Source: JBDWFY01 sp964291365 (GTDB lineage Bacteria > Pseudomonadota > Alphaproteobacteria > Rhizobiales > Stappiaceae). From it: a stretch of DNA of 64,000 nucleotides. Both the position numbers and the translations under genes were made by a program. The stretch covers positions 62,001-126,000 of the forward strand of contig OZ220042.1 in NCBI GenBank assembly GCA_964291365.2, read 5' to 3'. The notes beneath the pieces were generated by a model. That model made no database searches, had not been told where the DNA came from, and was given only the letters and a program-made list of their open reading frames with translations. Shown here one piece after another: positions 1-10,638 of this stretch (position 1 is its first letter; each line of letters opens with the position of its first letter).

Positions 1-3000
1 TACTGACTTGCCTACTACTGAGCCCATTAATATGGAAAGTACAGATTTATCTACCACCACTACCAATGCTATTACTACTACTACCAAATCTCCTATGCCC
101 ACCACTACTGATATCACTGATTCACCTACATCTACTGCTGATGAGACTACTGTTCCTACTGATTCACCTACATCCACTATTGGTGAGACTACTGATCCTA
201 CTGATTCACCTATGTCTACTGCTGATGAGACTACTGATCCTACTGATTCACCTACATCCACTGCTGATGAGACTACTGATCCTACTGATTCACCTGCATC
301 TACTATTGATGATCCTACTGATTCACCTACGTCTACTATTGATGAGACTACTGATCCTACTGATTCACCTACATCCACTGCTGATGAGACTACTGATCCT
401 ACTGATTCACCTACGTCCACTGCTGATGAGACTACTGATCCTACTGATTCACCTACGTCTACTATTGATGAGACTACTGATCCTACTGATTCACCTACGT
501 CCACTGCTGATGAGACTACTGATCCTACTGATTCACCTATGTCTACTGCCGATGAGACTACTGATCCAGATACAGATTTGTCAACACAAAGCACCATGAT
601 CCTGACCTCAACATTCCCAATGACTGGAACACCAGAGTCAGGATTGGTATCTTCGAATTTCATTGCTCCAGTTGTGGGTGGGGCTGTTGGTGGTCTGATA
701 TTGGTTATTGTTATCATAGTAGTGGTGATCATTGCATTACTGGTTATCAAGAGAGGTCAGAAGGGGTCAATGATGATGGATGAAGGGAAAGTCAGTCTAC
801 AGGCATACAACAATGCTTTGTACAGTGGTAAGCAAAAAGTCATACCAATTCCAAAATGTAGTTCAGAAAAAAGTTGCTTGAATAAGTAGATATTGTTTGT
901 TGTGTGTGTGCTGTATTACTAACACTTATCTAACAACCCATACAACAATACAAGCTGTGTAAACAAGTACCTCAATCATAACCATTTGCATATTTCCAAA
1001 TCCCATGAATCACTCCAACTCTCTTCTATTACTACAGCTGGCACTGACAGTGATCCAAGCAACTTAAAAATACATTTGGATGTCCCCGGTGGGAGTGTGG
1101 ACCTCAGTAACGTGAGCTATGACTATGTTGCTGAACAAACCCAGGTACAATATCAATAAGTGTAAACAGAAGACTTTAAAGTTTTTCCTAATGTTATTAT
1201 ACTTCAGATAGGACATGATTATTCAATACCAGATGAAATTCACAATGGAAAGATGCACACCAAGCAGGTACTGTACTATTGTCCTCTAGGATAGTGATAC
1301 ACAATGCACAACAATCAACTCCATATAATACGATGCTCAACAATACAATGAAGCTTAGCTACCATGGCTCGTACAGCTGTTTCAGTTCTGGGTCATGGTA
1401 AAGTTCAGCATCAACAGCTTAGGGCATGATACACTTTATGTATAGTAACATCAAGGGCACATTGAGACATTGGCTTTAGTGGCTCAGTAAGCCCTTGATA
1501 ACACTGAAAGTGCTGTGAATAATACATTTTTCAATACTATAGGAAACCCCCCATATTGCATCAGTGTGTGCATTGGCCTATGAAAATCCAGTAGCTTATG
1601 AAACCTCTCTGTCACAAACAGAAATAGTGAGTAAACTGCATGACTTCAAAGTTTAATAATATATATTTGAAATAAAATGATGTCCCTGTTCCTTTGCAGG
1701 GGACTGAGGATATTTACATGGTGCCAGCTACAAATGAAGATGCACTATACAGCCAGCTGTCACAGATTAAGATCAACAATGTTACTAGAGATTCTATCAA
1801 GTTAGTTCACTATGGTGAAGCCTCTCTATTGTGGACTCGTATGTCCTCATTTTAGGGGGACATTGTACACATCTCCTCTTTGCTAGGCCCTAGAATGTCA
1901 TTACTTGAATCAGGGATGTCCTTGTATAGGGAATCAATTGTTGTCTGTTGTCTTGATGAATACAAGGCCTCATAACTATTATACATTACCCTCCTTATTA
2001 GGTTAACTGAGCTGTTGGGAGCTGGCCAGTTCGGTAACGTCCACTTAGGGGAATGGACTGTACCAGGTTCAAAGGATAAAATAAATGTGGCCGTAAAGAC
2101 TCTCAAAGAAGGAGCCTCAGAGGAAGACAAGGTCAAGTTCCTCCAGGAGGCAGCCATCATGGGACAATTCTCCCACCCCAATGTCGTCAAGCTCTATGGA
2201 GTGGTCACTGAAGGAGAACCTGTAAGTTTGTTCCTTTAAAGACTTATTTGTTGTGGGAAATCATCTCTGAAGACATCTATTTTCAATTCCCTTAGGTAAT
2301 GCTGCTTATTGAACTTCTACCCAAAGGAGATCTGAGAGAAGTGCTGTGTAGTGTGCGTTCAGAGTAAGTTTTTAAATTTACAGTGAATTGTACATCACTT
2401 TGAACATAATCACACAATCACTACAAGCAGCTACTTGTGGTATAGTAAGCTTTGATGATTTGTTTTGAAGAATGTATTTAATTATTGTATTCATTGGTCA
2501 TGCTCTTTCCACTCCCACAGACCAAGTTCAGAGGTCAAAATTGATGCTGATCTTCCCCACACTCTGCTTAGCTACTGTCGTCAAGTAGCCTCTGGAATGA
2601 ATTATCTTTCAAATAAGTTATTTATCCACAGAGATCTGGCAGCTAGGAATATTCTGGTGTCTGAAGATGGTGTTTGCAAGGCAAGAATACTAGGGCTAAT
2701 TGTGTATGTTAACATCTTTTTCTGCCTACAGATTGCTGACTTTGGGATGTCACGTGACCTTGCTGATACCAACTACTACGTCGCTCATGGAGGAAAAATT
2801 CCAGTGAAGTGGACTGCCCCAGAGGTATGTTTGTATTTTGCAGACAAATTAAAGCAATTATGTAGTTTTTGTACAGGCCATCCTCTACAAAAAGTACTCC
2901 ACTGCCAGTGATGTGTGGAGCCTTGGTTGTGTCATGTATGAGATATGGAGTCTCGGACACAAACCATTTGAACAGTACACAAACCAGGATTGTATTAAGC

Positions 3001-3466
3001 TGATCGACAAAGGAGTTCGTCTTCCCCCTCCTACTGGGTGTCCAAGAGCAATCTATAAACTCATGATCGGCTGCTGGTGAGATTTGTGTCAAATTACAGG
3101 GCTCTCCCCAAGAAAAGCTTAAGGAATGCATATTGGGAAGGCATAGTTTGGGTGGACTTTATCACCATGCACATCTAGTTGATAAGTCAAAGTCAGAGCC
3201 CACTATAATATTATATGCTGAAGGGATCTGGGGATTTGAGAATACTGCAATATAATACTATTGACACTGTATGCAGGCATCCTGAGCCATCCAGTCGTCC
3301 CGACTTTGTGTCAGTGGCACAGCAGTTGTCTCTTCCAGACACCAAGCTGCTCAAATGGAGTGAGGAAGACAAAGCCACTGATCCAGAGGCAGCCACACTG
3401 GGGGCGGGGCTAGACAAAGCAGTAGACTTGTACAAAGATTTGCAACAGAGATATGTAACCAACTAA
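1..3466 (+). CDS. RTK1, receptor tyrosine kinase, 5' end outside window
   Basis: Partial gene; the signal and ectodomain exons lie to the left. Exons: 1-827, 1038-1144, 1208-1267, 1543-1626, 1700-1800, 2002-2221, 2296-2363, 2521-2680, 2732-2824, 2877-3076, 3277-3466; from base 2 they join into 702 open codons plus stop. In order: Thr/Ser/Pro/Asp-rich repeat stalk, a glycine-rich transmembrane helix (about 661-750), juxtamembrane exons with Tyr motifs (EDIYMVPATNE, ALYSQLSQI), then a complete kinase: GAGQFGNV loop, VAVK lysine, HRDLAARN, DFG, PVKWTAPE, and the DPEAATLGAGLDKA tail. All catalytic residues are present, so an active kinase is expected. Intron 2681-2731 has a GC donor and is 51 nt with no in-frame stop. 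The usual SFGCVMYE reads SLGCVMYE here. RTK6 is its duplicate. The kinase is Eph-like by eye; ligand unknown. Confidence 0.9.
110..576 (+). repeat. Minisatellite coding the RTK1 stalk
   Basis: About ten tandem copies of a 42-45 nt unit encode variants of TDSPTSTADETTDP, with one shortened unit near 300-330. The reading frame is kept throughout. The units give a Thr/Ser-rich stalk just outside the membrane, likely O-glycosylated (inference). RTK6 has fewer and less regular copies. Confidence 0.9.
2681..2731 (+). other. GC-AG intron, 51 nt, frame-neutral and stop-free, RTK1
   Basis: Exon ends TGCAAG and the intron starts GCAAGA and ends CTACAG. Reading through adds 17 hydrophobic-rich residues between VCK and IADFG without changing frame. 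Confidence 0.8.
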
Positions 3467-3692
3467 TAATAATTGTTGTGCGATTATGTCACTAGATTCC
3501 TCAATATTGTTGACCCTTTACCATTCAGCATTCTCATTCATGTTAATACTATGATGATCTAATTGAACCCTCACATAAATTGAGCCAAGATTATTATATT
3601 GTAACCAGTGACTATTGCTGGCTACATAACATTCATTGATTGAGCCACCTAATGCATCACCCAGCGATAGCTAGCTATAATGAAGTGAGGCA

Positions 3693-3714
3693 TGACATCA
3701 CCAGCTCAGCAAAT
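3693..3714 (+). promoter_or_regulatory. Shared upstream motif pair, RTK2
   Basis: TGACATCA (3693-3700) is followed by CAGCTCAGCAAAT (3702-3714), about 90-110 bases before the RTK2 start codon. The same pair precedes RTK3, 4, 7, 8 and 9. TGACATCA resembles a CRE/ATF half-match. A regulatory role is inferred from conservation and position only. Confidence 0.45.
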
Positions 3715-3802
3715 ATTACACAAAAACATGCAAACATAAGACCATGCACAGAATTTATAAACTTATCCAGACTGTGCGTACATGTACTACTCTGCCATTA
3801 CA

Positions 3803-5739
3803 ATGAAATTTCTTAATCTACTCAGCACAATAATATGTTGTATCACTATCTTGATTGAAACAGGTATATACTGAGTTGACTAAAAGTTTTACTGCCCTGA
3901 AGCAGCATGATTCAACTGAGTCATTTTTTTCTTGCCATGGCATAGGTGTTTCTCAGTATCAGTGGGCCTGCTCTCAAGATGGTGAGCATGGAGAGAGGTA
4001 CATCCCAAGTGTGAGAGACTACGAGAGCAATGTGCTGACTGTTATAACAAATGGATGTGAGATACATGTGTATCGTGTTCAGAATCTGAACACAGAATGC
4101 CATGGAGAAGTGACTGCTATAGAGTTCTGCTATCGATACAATACGATCGTACCAGGGGAGCCTGCTTTTAACTGGACAGTACTGATTATTGAAGAGACTA
4201 ACTTCTTCACAATAACTACGATTATTGTCATTGAAAGTCATCCCGATTCTTTAAGTGGAGCCGACTGTATGGACACTGGTATGGGGCAGGCTGAATGCTG
4301 TGAGAGAGAGTACATCAGTAGCTTCAATTTTCAAACGAATAATTTTGTTTTTGGAGTGACTGAATCAGCTCAGGGAAACACTCACGGAGCCACACTATTG
4401 GGATTTTTTGAATCACAACCTGGAGTATATAGTACACACATTGCTCATTTCTGCTGCATGGAAAACTATAGCTATGGGTTCTACTCTAATCAGGCCGAAC
4501 ACTGGGTACAAAGAGGTCTACACATGCTCTGGTTTGTAATTGGTAAGCTCCATGCATGTGATGCTATTCAGTACACTTGATTCCCTGAATATTACGGTAG
4601 GTGCACATGATGTAGCCTCGAACCATGTTTTTCAACATTTCACATGAAAAATGTTGAAAAACATGGGAAGGCCTTGTTTGAGGTTATAGCAATGACAGTA
4701 ACTATTGTTAATTCACAACTTTACCATACACTTCATTTAATCTGTGAATCCTATGCAGCTGGCGGGTGCATCGGTGCTGAAGTGTGATATTCTAATTATA
4801 TTATTACATGGCTAAAAGTTTTACTTGGTCATGCCACTTTCTACATGAATGATTACAGGGGCATCCCCTCTAACTGATACAACAAGCTTAGCAATCGATT
4901 ACACAACCATGGCCACAAGTTCATCAAATCCAATAACTCCAGGTGGTGGAGAAATTGATCTTAGTACAGTAACTACAAACACTCCAATCTCAGCAAGTAC
5001 ACGCGATCCTGAAGATCGGGAAATCAAGGATGATACCACAAGCTTGCCAGATCTAACAAGTACACACAATCAAGGAATTGGTTATACTACCACAAATGTC
5101 TTAACCACAGCAAATACATATGATGAAGGAATAACTGATCACATTACAACAAACACTTCAAACTCAGCAAGTACACACAATGATCATACAGTGAGCTCAC
5201 TAAGCCCTGCAAGTACACATATGCATAATCAAGATTCAAGGACAAGTATTCCAAGAAGAACTACTGAAGATTTTGTTACTTCTACTTTGCAACAACTGAA
5301 GGCATCATTCCTTATGCTGTGGGTGGAGCTGTGGGGGGTCTTGTAATGATTATTATGATTATATTAGTGGTAGTTATTGTGACTTTCCTTATCAAGAGAA
5401 GTCAACATGAGTCTCATAAAGTGGAGTCAAACAACAATAGTGGTCTACCAACGTTAGCATATGGCACTGTTAAATATACAACCACAAGTTTTGACATACC
5501 AGCTAATTAATACGGATAGTGAGAGCTTTGCCACTAATATCTATGATATGGAAGAGACTGATTGCAAGGTTAAAAGTCAATTGTTGTAGGTTGCAAATCT
5601 CACATTATATTATATATATAATAGGTGGGAACATTGCAGCCTGCACAAGATTATATACCGCCAATCTCAACCAAAAACTGATCCTGAGGCAGCCACACTT
5701 GGGGCAGGGCTAGACAAAGCGTACAAGGACTTGCACTGA
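3803..5739 (+). pseudogene. RTK2, kinase-deleted receptor relic; may encode a secreted ectodomain
   Basis: Signal exon 3803-3863 and class A ectodomain exon 3946-4542 are open. In the ectodomain, an extra G near 4420 and a lost G near 4505 cancel out, scrambling about 28 residues relative to RTK7. The stalk exon starts at 4859. A one-base deletion near 5297, compared with RTK4, shifts the frame before the transmembrane helix, so translation stops at 5344-5346. This leaves a 381-residue protein with signal peptide, ectodomain and stalk and no membrane anchor. The helix survives in another frame (about 5319-5400). A juxtamembrane exon (5628 on) then runs directly into the tail sequence (CTGATCCTGAGGCAGCCACA, 5681-5700): the whole kinase is missing. 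RTK7 shares the shift and the deletion, so both predate the duplication. Whether the secreted form is made is unknown. Confidence 0.75.
4623..4666. repeat. Perfect short hairpin in RTK2 intron
   Basis: CCATGTTTTTCAACATTT (4623-4640) pairs with AAATGTTGAAAAACATGG (4649-4666). Outer bases (GCCTC / GAGGTT) extend the symmetry imperfectly. The same hairpin sits in RTK7 at about 25,093-25,137, so it was present before the duplication. It is probably a tiny fold-back element. Confidence 0.6.
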
Positions 5740-5809
5740 TTATGTAACCAACAGCCAACTAGATCTAATAGTAAACGTAGCAAGTGTATAATTTACATAA
5801 TTGTTTAAA

Positions 5810-6130
5810 CATAGGCGTAGGAACCAAGGGGGCTAGGGGGGCTATAGCCCCCCAATATTTTGGAAAGGAGGGCAGAGCCCCCCTTAATCTCCAGCCTAGT
5901 ATTGTCACAATACAGACTTTAAGCCCTACTAGGCCTTATGATGAGTCATTATGTGAATAGGTAGCTGCCACATTTACTCTACTTGACTTACTGTTTGTTC
6001 TTTCATCGAGAAACCCTTGGCTGCACATTCACAGTAGCTTCGATCATGCAAAAAAATGGGCGTGGTCAAAAATTTCACACGCGATTACATATTGAGCCCC
6101 CCCAACCTTCAATATCTTCCTACGCCTATG
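5810..6130. mobile_element. MITE-like element, 14-bp TIR CATAGGCGTAGGAA
   Basis: CATAGGCGTAGGAA at 5810-5823 and its reverse complement at 6117-6130 bound 321 bp with G/C-run-rich interior and no coding capacity. Flanks TTAAA at 5805-5809 and 6131-6135 look like a target-site duplication. The duplicate locus next to RTK7 has the uninterrupted site (TTTAAA near 26,689), so the insertion is younger than the segmental duplication. A related end (TATAGGCGTAGGAACC) occurs at 26,244. Confidence 0.8.
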
Positions 6131-6394
6131 TTAAAGATTGTTTTATAGTGACACTTTACCACATACTCACTGAATATGCTCTCATTGATATTGCTTATTT
6201 GATGCTATTATTTTTGTCATGATCTCACTAACTCTGGTCACATGAAGATAATTACTACGAGTTTCAAAAAGGAAATTGATTCAGGTGCACTCCCACTGTG
6301 TGTCATAGTACACACCATGTCGGGGATACTTTGTTTGTGCATGGTACATGGAAACAATAACTGGGCAAGTTGATCTCGTGTGCGCACACCGGCA

Positions 6395-6437
6395 TGACAT
6401 CACTCGTATTAGACCATAGTGCCAGCTCAGCAAAAAT
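6395..6437 (+). promoter_or_regulatory. Shared upstream motif pair, RTK3
   Basis: TGACATCA at 6395-6402 and CAGCTCAGCAAAAAT at 6423-6437, ending 75 bases before the ATG at 6513. The same words and spacing occur in RTK8. Confidence 0.45.
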
Positions 6438-6512
6438 GTCACAGTACCAACAGCCAGACTTAGCAATAATTATTATTAGCAGCTAGAATCATAGCTACTG
6501 CTACATTTTAAG

Positions 6513-9500
6513 ATGAAGTCTCTTTATCCACTCATTCTGTGTGCTACTATCTTGATTGAAACAGGTAAGCTGCACTGGACAAATTCAATTCAAACTGCAT
6601 TAGCTACCGTGGCTGAGCCATCACGGTTATATTAAACTGGTCTGGGCTGGCTAACTCAATTTTATTCACAATAATTGTTTATGGCAGGTGTTGCTCAGTA
6701 TCAGTGGAACTGTTCTATACCAGATGAGTATGGGGAGAGGTACATCCCAGGTGTGAGAGATTATCCAGATGACGTACTGACTAATCGTACAGCTGGAGGT
6801 GTGATAAACGTGTATCGTGTTCAAAATCTGAATGCTATGTGTTATGGAGAAGTGACTGCCATAGAGTACTGTTATAGATACAATACTGCTGCATTGGGGG
6901 AGGCAGTTTTTAACTGGACAGTGCTAATCATTGAAGAGGCTAATGTCTTCAATGTGATGAAAATTTACATTCTTGAAAGTCATCCTAGTTCTTTAAGTGA
7001 AGAAGTAGAGTGCAGGAATATTGATGGAGGGGAGGCTATATGTTGCGACAGAAAATACATCGAAGGCTTTGATCTACCAACAAATTTTGTCTTTGGAGTG
7101 ACAGAATCGGCGCAGGGAAACACTGCTGGGGCCACACTGTTGGGGTTTTTTGATGATGCTACATTCAATGTACAGCCAGATTATTTAGTTTATACAATAC
7201 AAATTGACAAAGGACAGATTAACACTTTGTCTGTGGGTTCTACTCTGTCCAAGCCAAGTGGAGGATTACAAAGAGGTCTGCGCATGCTCTGGTTTGTTAT
7301 TGGTAAGCTTTTCTATAGCTATATATTCTTTATTATACATTCATGCATGACACTTGCTATGACTTGCTAGTGTAACCAGTATATTATGTGCGTGTATGTA
7401 TCATGGTGGATGTAATGTGCAGTACATATGATATTTGTGCAGCAGTGTTATTGACCTGATATTACATGCATGGTGATAGTTTAACCTCTGAAAGTGTCAA
7501 CAGTTACTGCAAAGCTGAACACCCAACAACTGTAACTTGTCACATTTCCCATCTTAGAATCTGATTTGGAGCTGACAATTACAAGCTTTCCTGGTGATGC
7601 CACTAGTGTAGCAACTGATCCTAACACAACTGGCTCACCAAGCTCAGATGGTACACACAATCCAGAATCAATGACAAGTATTCAAATGACAACTACTAAA
7701 GGAACCATAGTGCAAGAAACTGCAGGAATCCTTCCCTATGCCATGGGTGGAGCTGTGGGGGGTCTTGTAGTGATTATTGTGATCATATTAATGGTGATCG
7801 TGTCTCTATTGGTCAGAAAGCGTCGAGAGAAGTCTCATAAATTGGACTCGAACAATAAAGTTGGTCTACTAACATACAACAATGCTTTGTATGATGTAGG
7901 TAAGGAAACAGGCACATGAAATGCCCAAATTGGTAGCTGTGCTATATATAGCCTGGCCAATTCTGATCTACACAATATCAGTTTATATTGTAAGCAAATT
8001 GAGTCTCACAATCAGATTACTCCCTCCTGCAGCCTTATAGTTCTTTCAGTATAAACTCATGAAATGTTTATCGTCATGTAAGCTATGGAGGGTATCGGTC
8101 TCACTTGCGAGACTGGCTGAAGCCTATGGGGCTTCAATCATGCATGCACATAATATCTCCTGCTAAGTTTATCTTTGTAGTCTCTCACTCTCTACATGCA
8201 GCTGGTGGATCTAATGGCACTTTTAAACAAGCCAGCACAAATTTGGATGTCAATATTTCAGCTAACAAGAGTGAGAGGTTCAGCACTGTCGTCTATGATA
8301 ACATCACACAACAGACCAAGGTTTATTATCGTAGTAAAGAGATCGTCGATGCTACAGATATCATGCTGTATTCATGCTATAGGTGGAAATATTGCCACAA
8401 GATTATACACTGCCAGTCTCAACCAAAGGTTTTAGCATGAGATCAGCAGAAACTCATTATGAGGTGCATTATCTTTAGCTTATTAGTGTACATGCAATTA
8501 ACGTAGATGTATGTGAAATAAAAAAATAATATTCTTTGTACTACATTATACTAAATACACTGACAGAATACTAGTGAACGGGTGTATGCAACCACATATG
8601 AAGCTCCAGGGAACCAAACTTACTATGTAAGTTGTAGCTTGATAATAATATTATCACAAGATAAGATCGATTGTAACTGATTCTTCATAGAGTGTTCCTG
8701 AAATTGAAGATGAAGATATCTACATGGTCCCAGCTACAAATGAACATGCACTTTACAGCCAACTATCACAGATTAAGATAAACCACTTTACAAGAGACTC
8801 TATAAAGTTAGTTGATCACGAATACAAACTGTTTTCAATTCACAGAACAAAGCAATTTCCCCTCACAATTAAGGTTGACAAAGTTGTTGGGAGTAGGTCA
8901 ATTTGGCAAGGTCCACCAAGGAGAGTGGAAGGCAGCAACGTCAGAGAATAAGATTGAGGTAGCTGTGAAGACACTCAAAGAAGGAGCTGGTGAGCAAGAC
9001 AAGGTCAAGTTCCTCCAGGAGGCAGCCATCATGGGACAGTTTTCCCATCCCAATGTCGTCAAGCTCTATGGAGTGGTCACTGAAGGAGAACAAGTGAGCA
9101 TAGTATTGTCTCATATGCAGTAGCAACTTAAATATTTGATTTTTTGGTACTTAGATAATGTTGATTATTGAATTTCTTCCCAAGGGAGATCTGAGAGAGC
9201 TACTGTGTAGTGTACACTCACAGTAAGTGACTGAGTCCGAATATCTGCACTAGCGTTATCCTTCCACTGATATTTAGATCCGACTATGAGTTTGAGATTG
9301 ATGCTGATCTTCCCCACGCTCTACTAAGCTACTGTCGTCAAGTAGCCTCTGGAATGAACTATCTTTCAAATAAATTATTCGTCCACAGAGATCTGGCAGC
9401 CCGGAACACGTTAGTTTCTGAAGATGATGTTTGTAAGGTTAGGAAAAAAATTTAATGATATATTTATTTTGTAGATAATTTTTAATTTTGTCATAGATTG

Positions 9501-10093
9501 CCGACTTTGGAATGTCACGTGATCTTGAAGACACTAGCTACTACATCTCACAGGGAGGAATAATTCCTGTCAAATGGACTGCACCAGAGGTATTCATATA
9601 CCAATGGTAATCTTTTGAAGTAATGATACCACACTATAGGCACTTCATTACAAGAAGTACTCCACTGCCAGTGATGTGTGGAGCTTTGGTTGTGTCATGT
9701 ATGAGATATGGAGTCTCGGACACAAACCATTTGAAGATAGCACAAATCTGAAATGTGTACAGCTTATAAACAAAGGAATACGTCTTGCCCCACCTCCTGG
9801 GTGTCCAAGAAAAATTTACAAGCTCATGATAGACTGCTGGTAAGAGTTAAAATCTAGTATTGCATAGCTAACTGCATTATTTAGAAACCTCTGTATTCGA
9901 TAGGCATCCAGATCCCTCAAGTCGTCCTGACTTTGTGTCAGTGGTACAGCAGTTGTCTCTTCCAGACACCAAACTGCTCAAATGGAGTGAGGAAGATAAA
10001 GCCACTGATCCTGAGGCAGCCGCACTGGGAGCAGGGCTGGACAAAGCTGTGGACTTGTACAAGGACTTGCAACAGAGATATGCAACCAACTAA
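6513..10093 (+). CDS. RTK3, intact class A receptor tyrosine kinase
   Basis: Thirteen exons: 6513-6564, 6688-7302, 7558-7899, 8202-8320, 8383-8463, 8567-8626, 8691-8806, 8874-9093, 9155-9222, 9278-9437, 9497-9589, 9640-9839, 9904-10093. They join to 771 residues. The signal peptide begins MKSLYPLILCATILIETG. The ectodomain (about residues 18-222) has the class A landmarks QWNCS, YRVQNLN, IEYCY, FNWTVLI, ICC, FGVTESAQGN and LRMLWFVIG. A Thr-rich stalk leads to a helix at about 283-312. Juxtamembrane tyrosines include EDIYMVPATNEHALYSQL. Kinase about 463-709: GVGQFGKV, VAVK, HRDLAARN, DFG, APE, all intact; then the conserved tail. It should signal from the cell surface by tyrosine phosphorylation; ligand unknown. 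Duplicate of RTK8 with the same exon lengths. Confidence 0.92.
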
Positions 10094-10481
10094 AAATAAT
10101 GTTTTCATTGTTGTGTAATTGTGTCACTAGATTCCTCTAATTTACAAAGTTGCACTGTAACCCTTTACTGAATATTAATTTTATGTAAATGTCGATGTTG
10201 ACCCTTTACCATACACTAAAACATGGCATTCTCTTAACTTCTCAGCATAGATACAGCTACAATACATGCTATAGCATCATGTGGCTCAATGATTCATGCA
10301 GCCATCAATTATGCAGCCAGCCATCAACAGCACCTAGTCAAAATAATACGTGCACATTGATATTTGAATATTACATTAGGACAATTCTTTGCATGCTTGA
10401 AATAACCAGAAGGCTTATATACTATCCTTCATTTTGCACATGATTGCACTGTGGCAGCAAACATCAATTATAGCATAGCAG

Positions 10482-10548
10482 TGACATCATTGGTATGTCA
10501 CTAATTATGGGTAATTTGTAGGTTTAGCATTGACAGCTCAGCAAAAAT
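10482..10548 (+). promoter_or_regulatory. Shared upstream motif pair, RTK4
   Basis: TGACATCA at 10482-10489 and CAGCTCAGCAAAAAT at 10534-10548, about 90 bases before the start codon. Spacing between the two words is wider than in RTK2 and RTK3. Confidence 0.45.
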
Positions 10549-10638
10549 TACTATGCACATCTAGTCTAAGTCTTTGTGAGTCATAGAAATTATGTTATCA
10601 CATTAGTAAACTTATAGCCAGATGTACTCCTACTATTT

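Noticed and set aside
110..576. CRISPR-like array of repeats
   Set aside because: Units are contiguous coding minisatellites with no unique spacers, and the genome is eukaryotic.
66..599. Leucine-rich plus-strand frame resembling a repeat protein
   Set aside because: It is the stalk minisatellite read one base out of frame; the true frame continues into the helix and juxtamembrane exon.
1700..1800. ITIM or ITAM motif
   Set aside because: ALYSQL has Ala at the position that needs S/I/V/L, and no paired YxxL at ITAM spacing exists.
4623..4666. microRNA precursor
   Set aside because: The hairpin is too perfect and symmetrical, and it behaves like a fold-back element; no supporting flanking structure.
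5805..6135. piggyBac-type element because of TTAA at the ends
   Set aside because: The termini are CATAGGCG, not CCC/CCY-type, and the duplication is better read as TTAAA.
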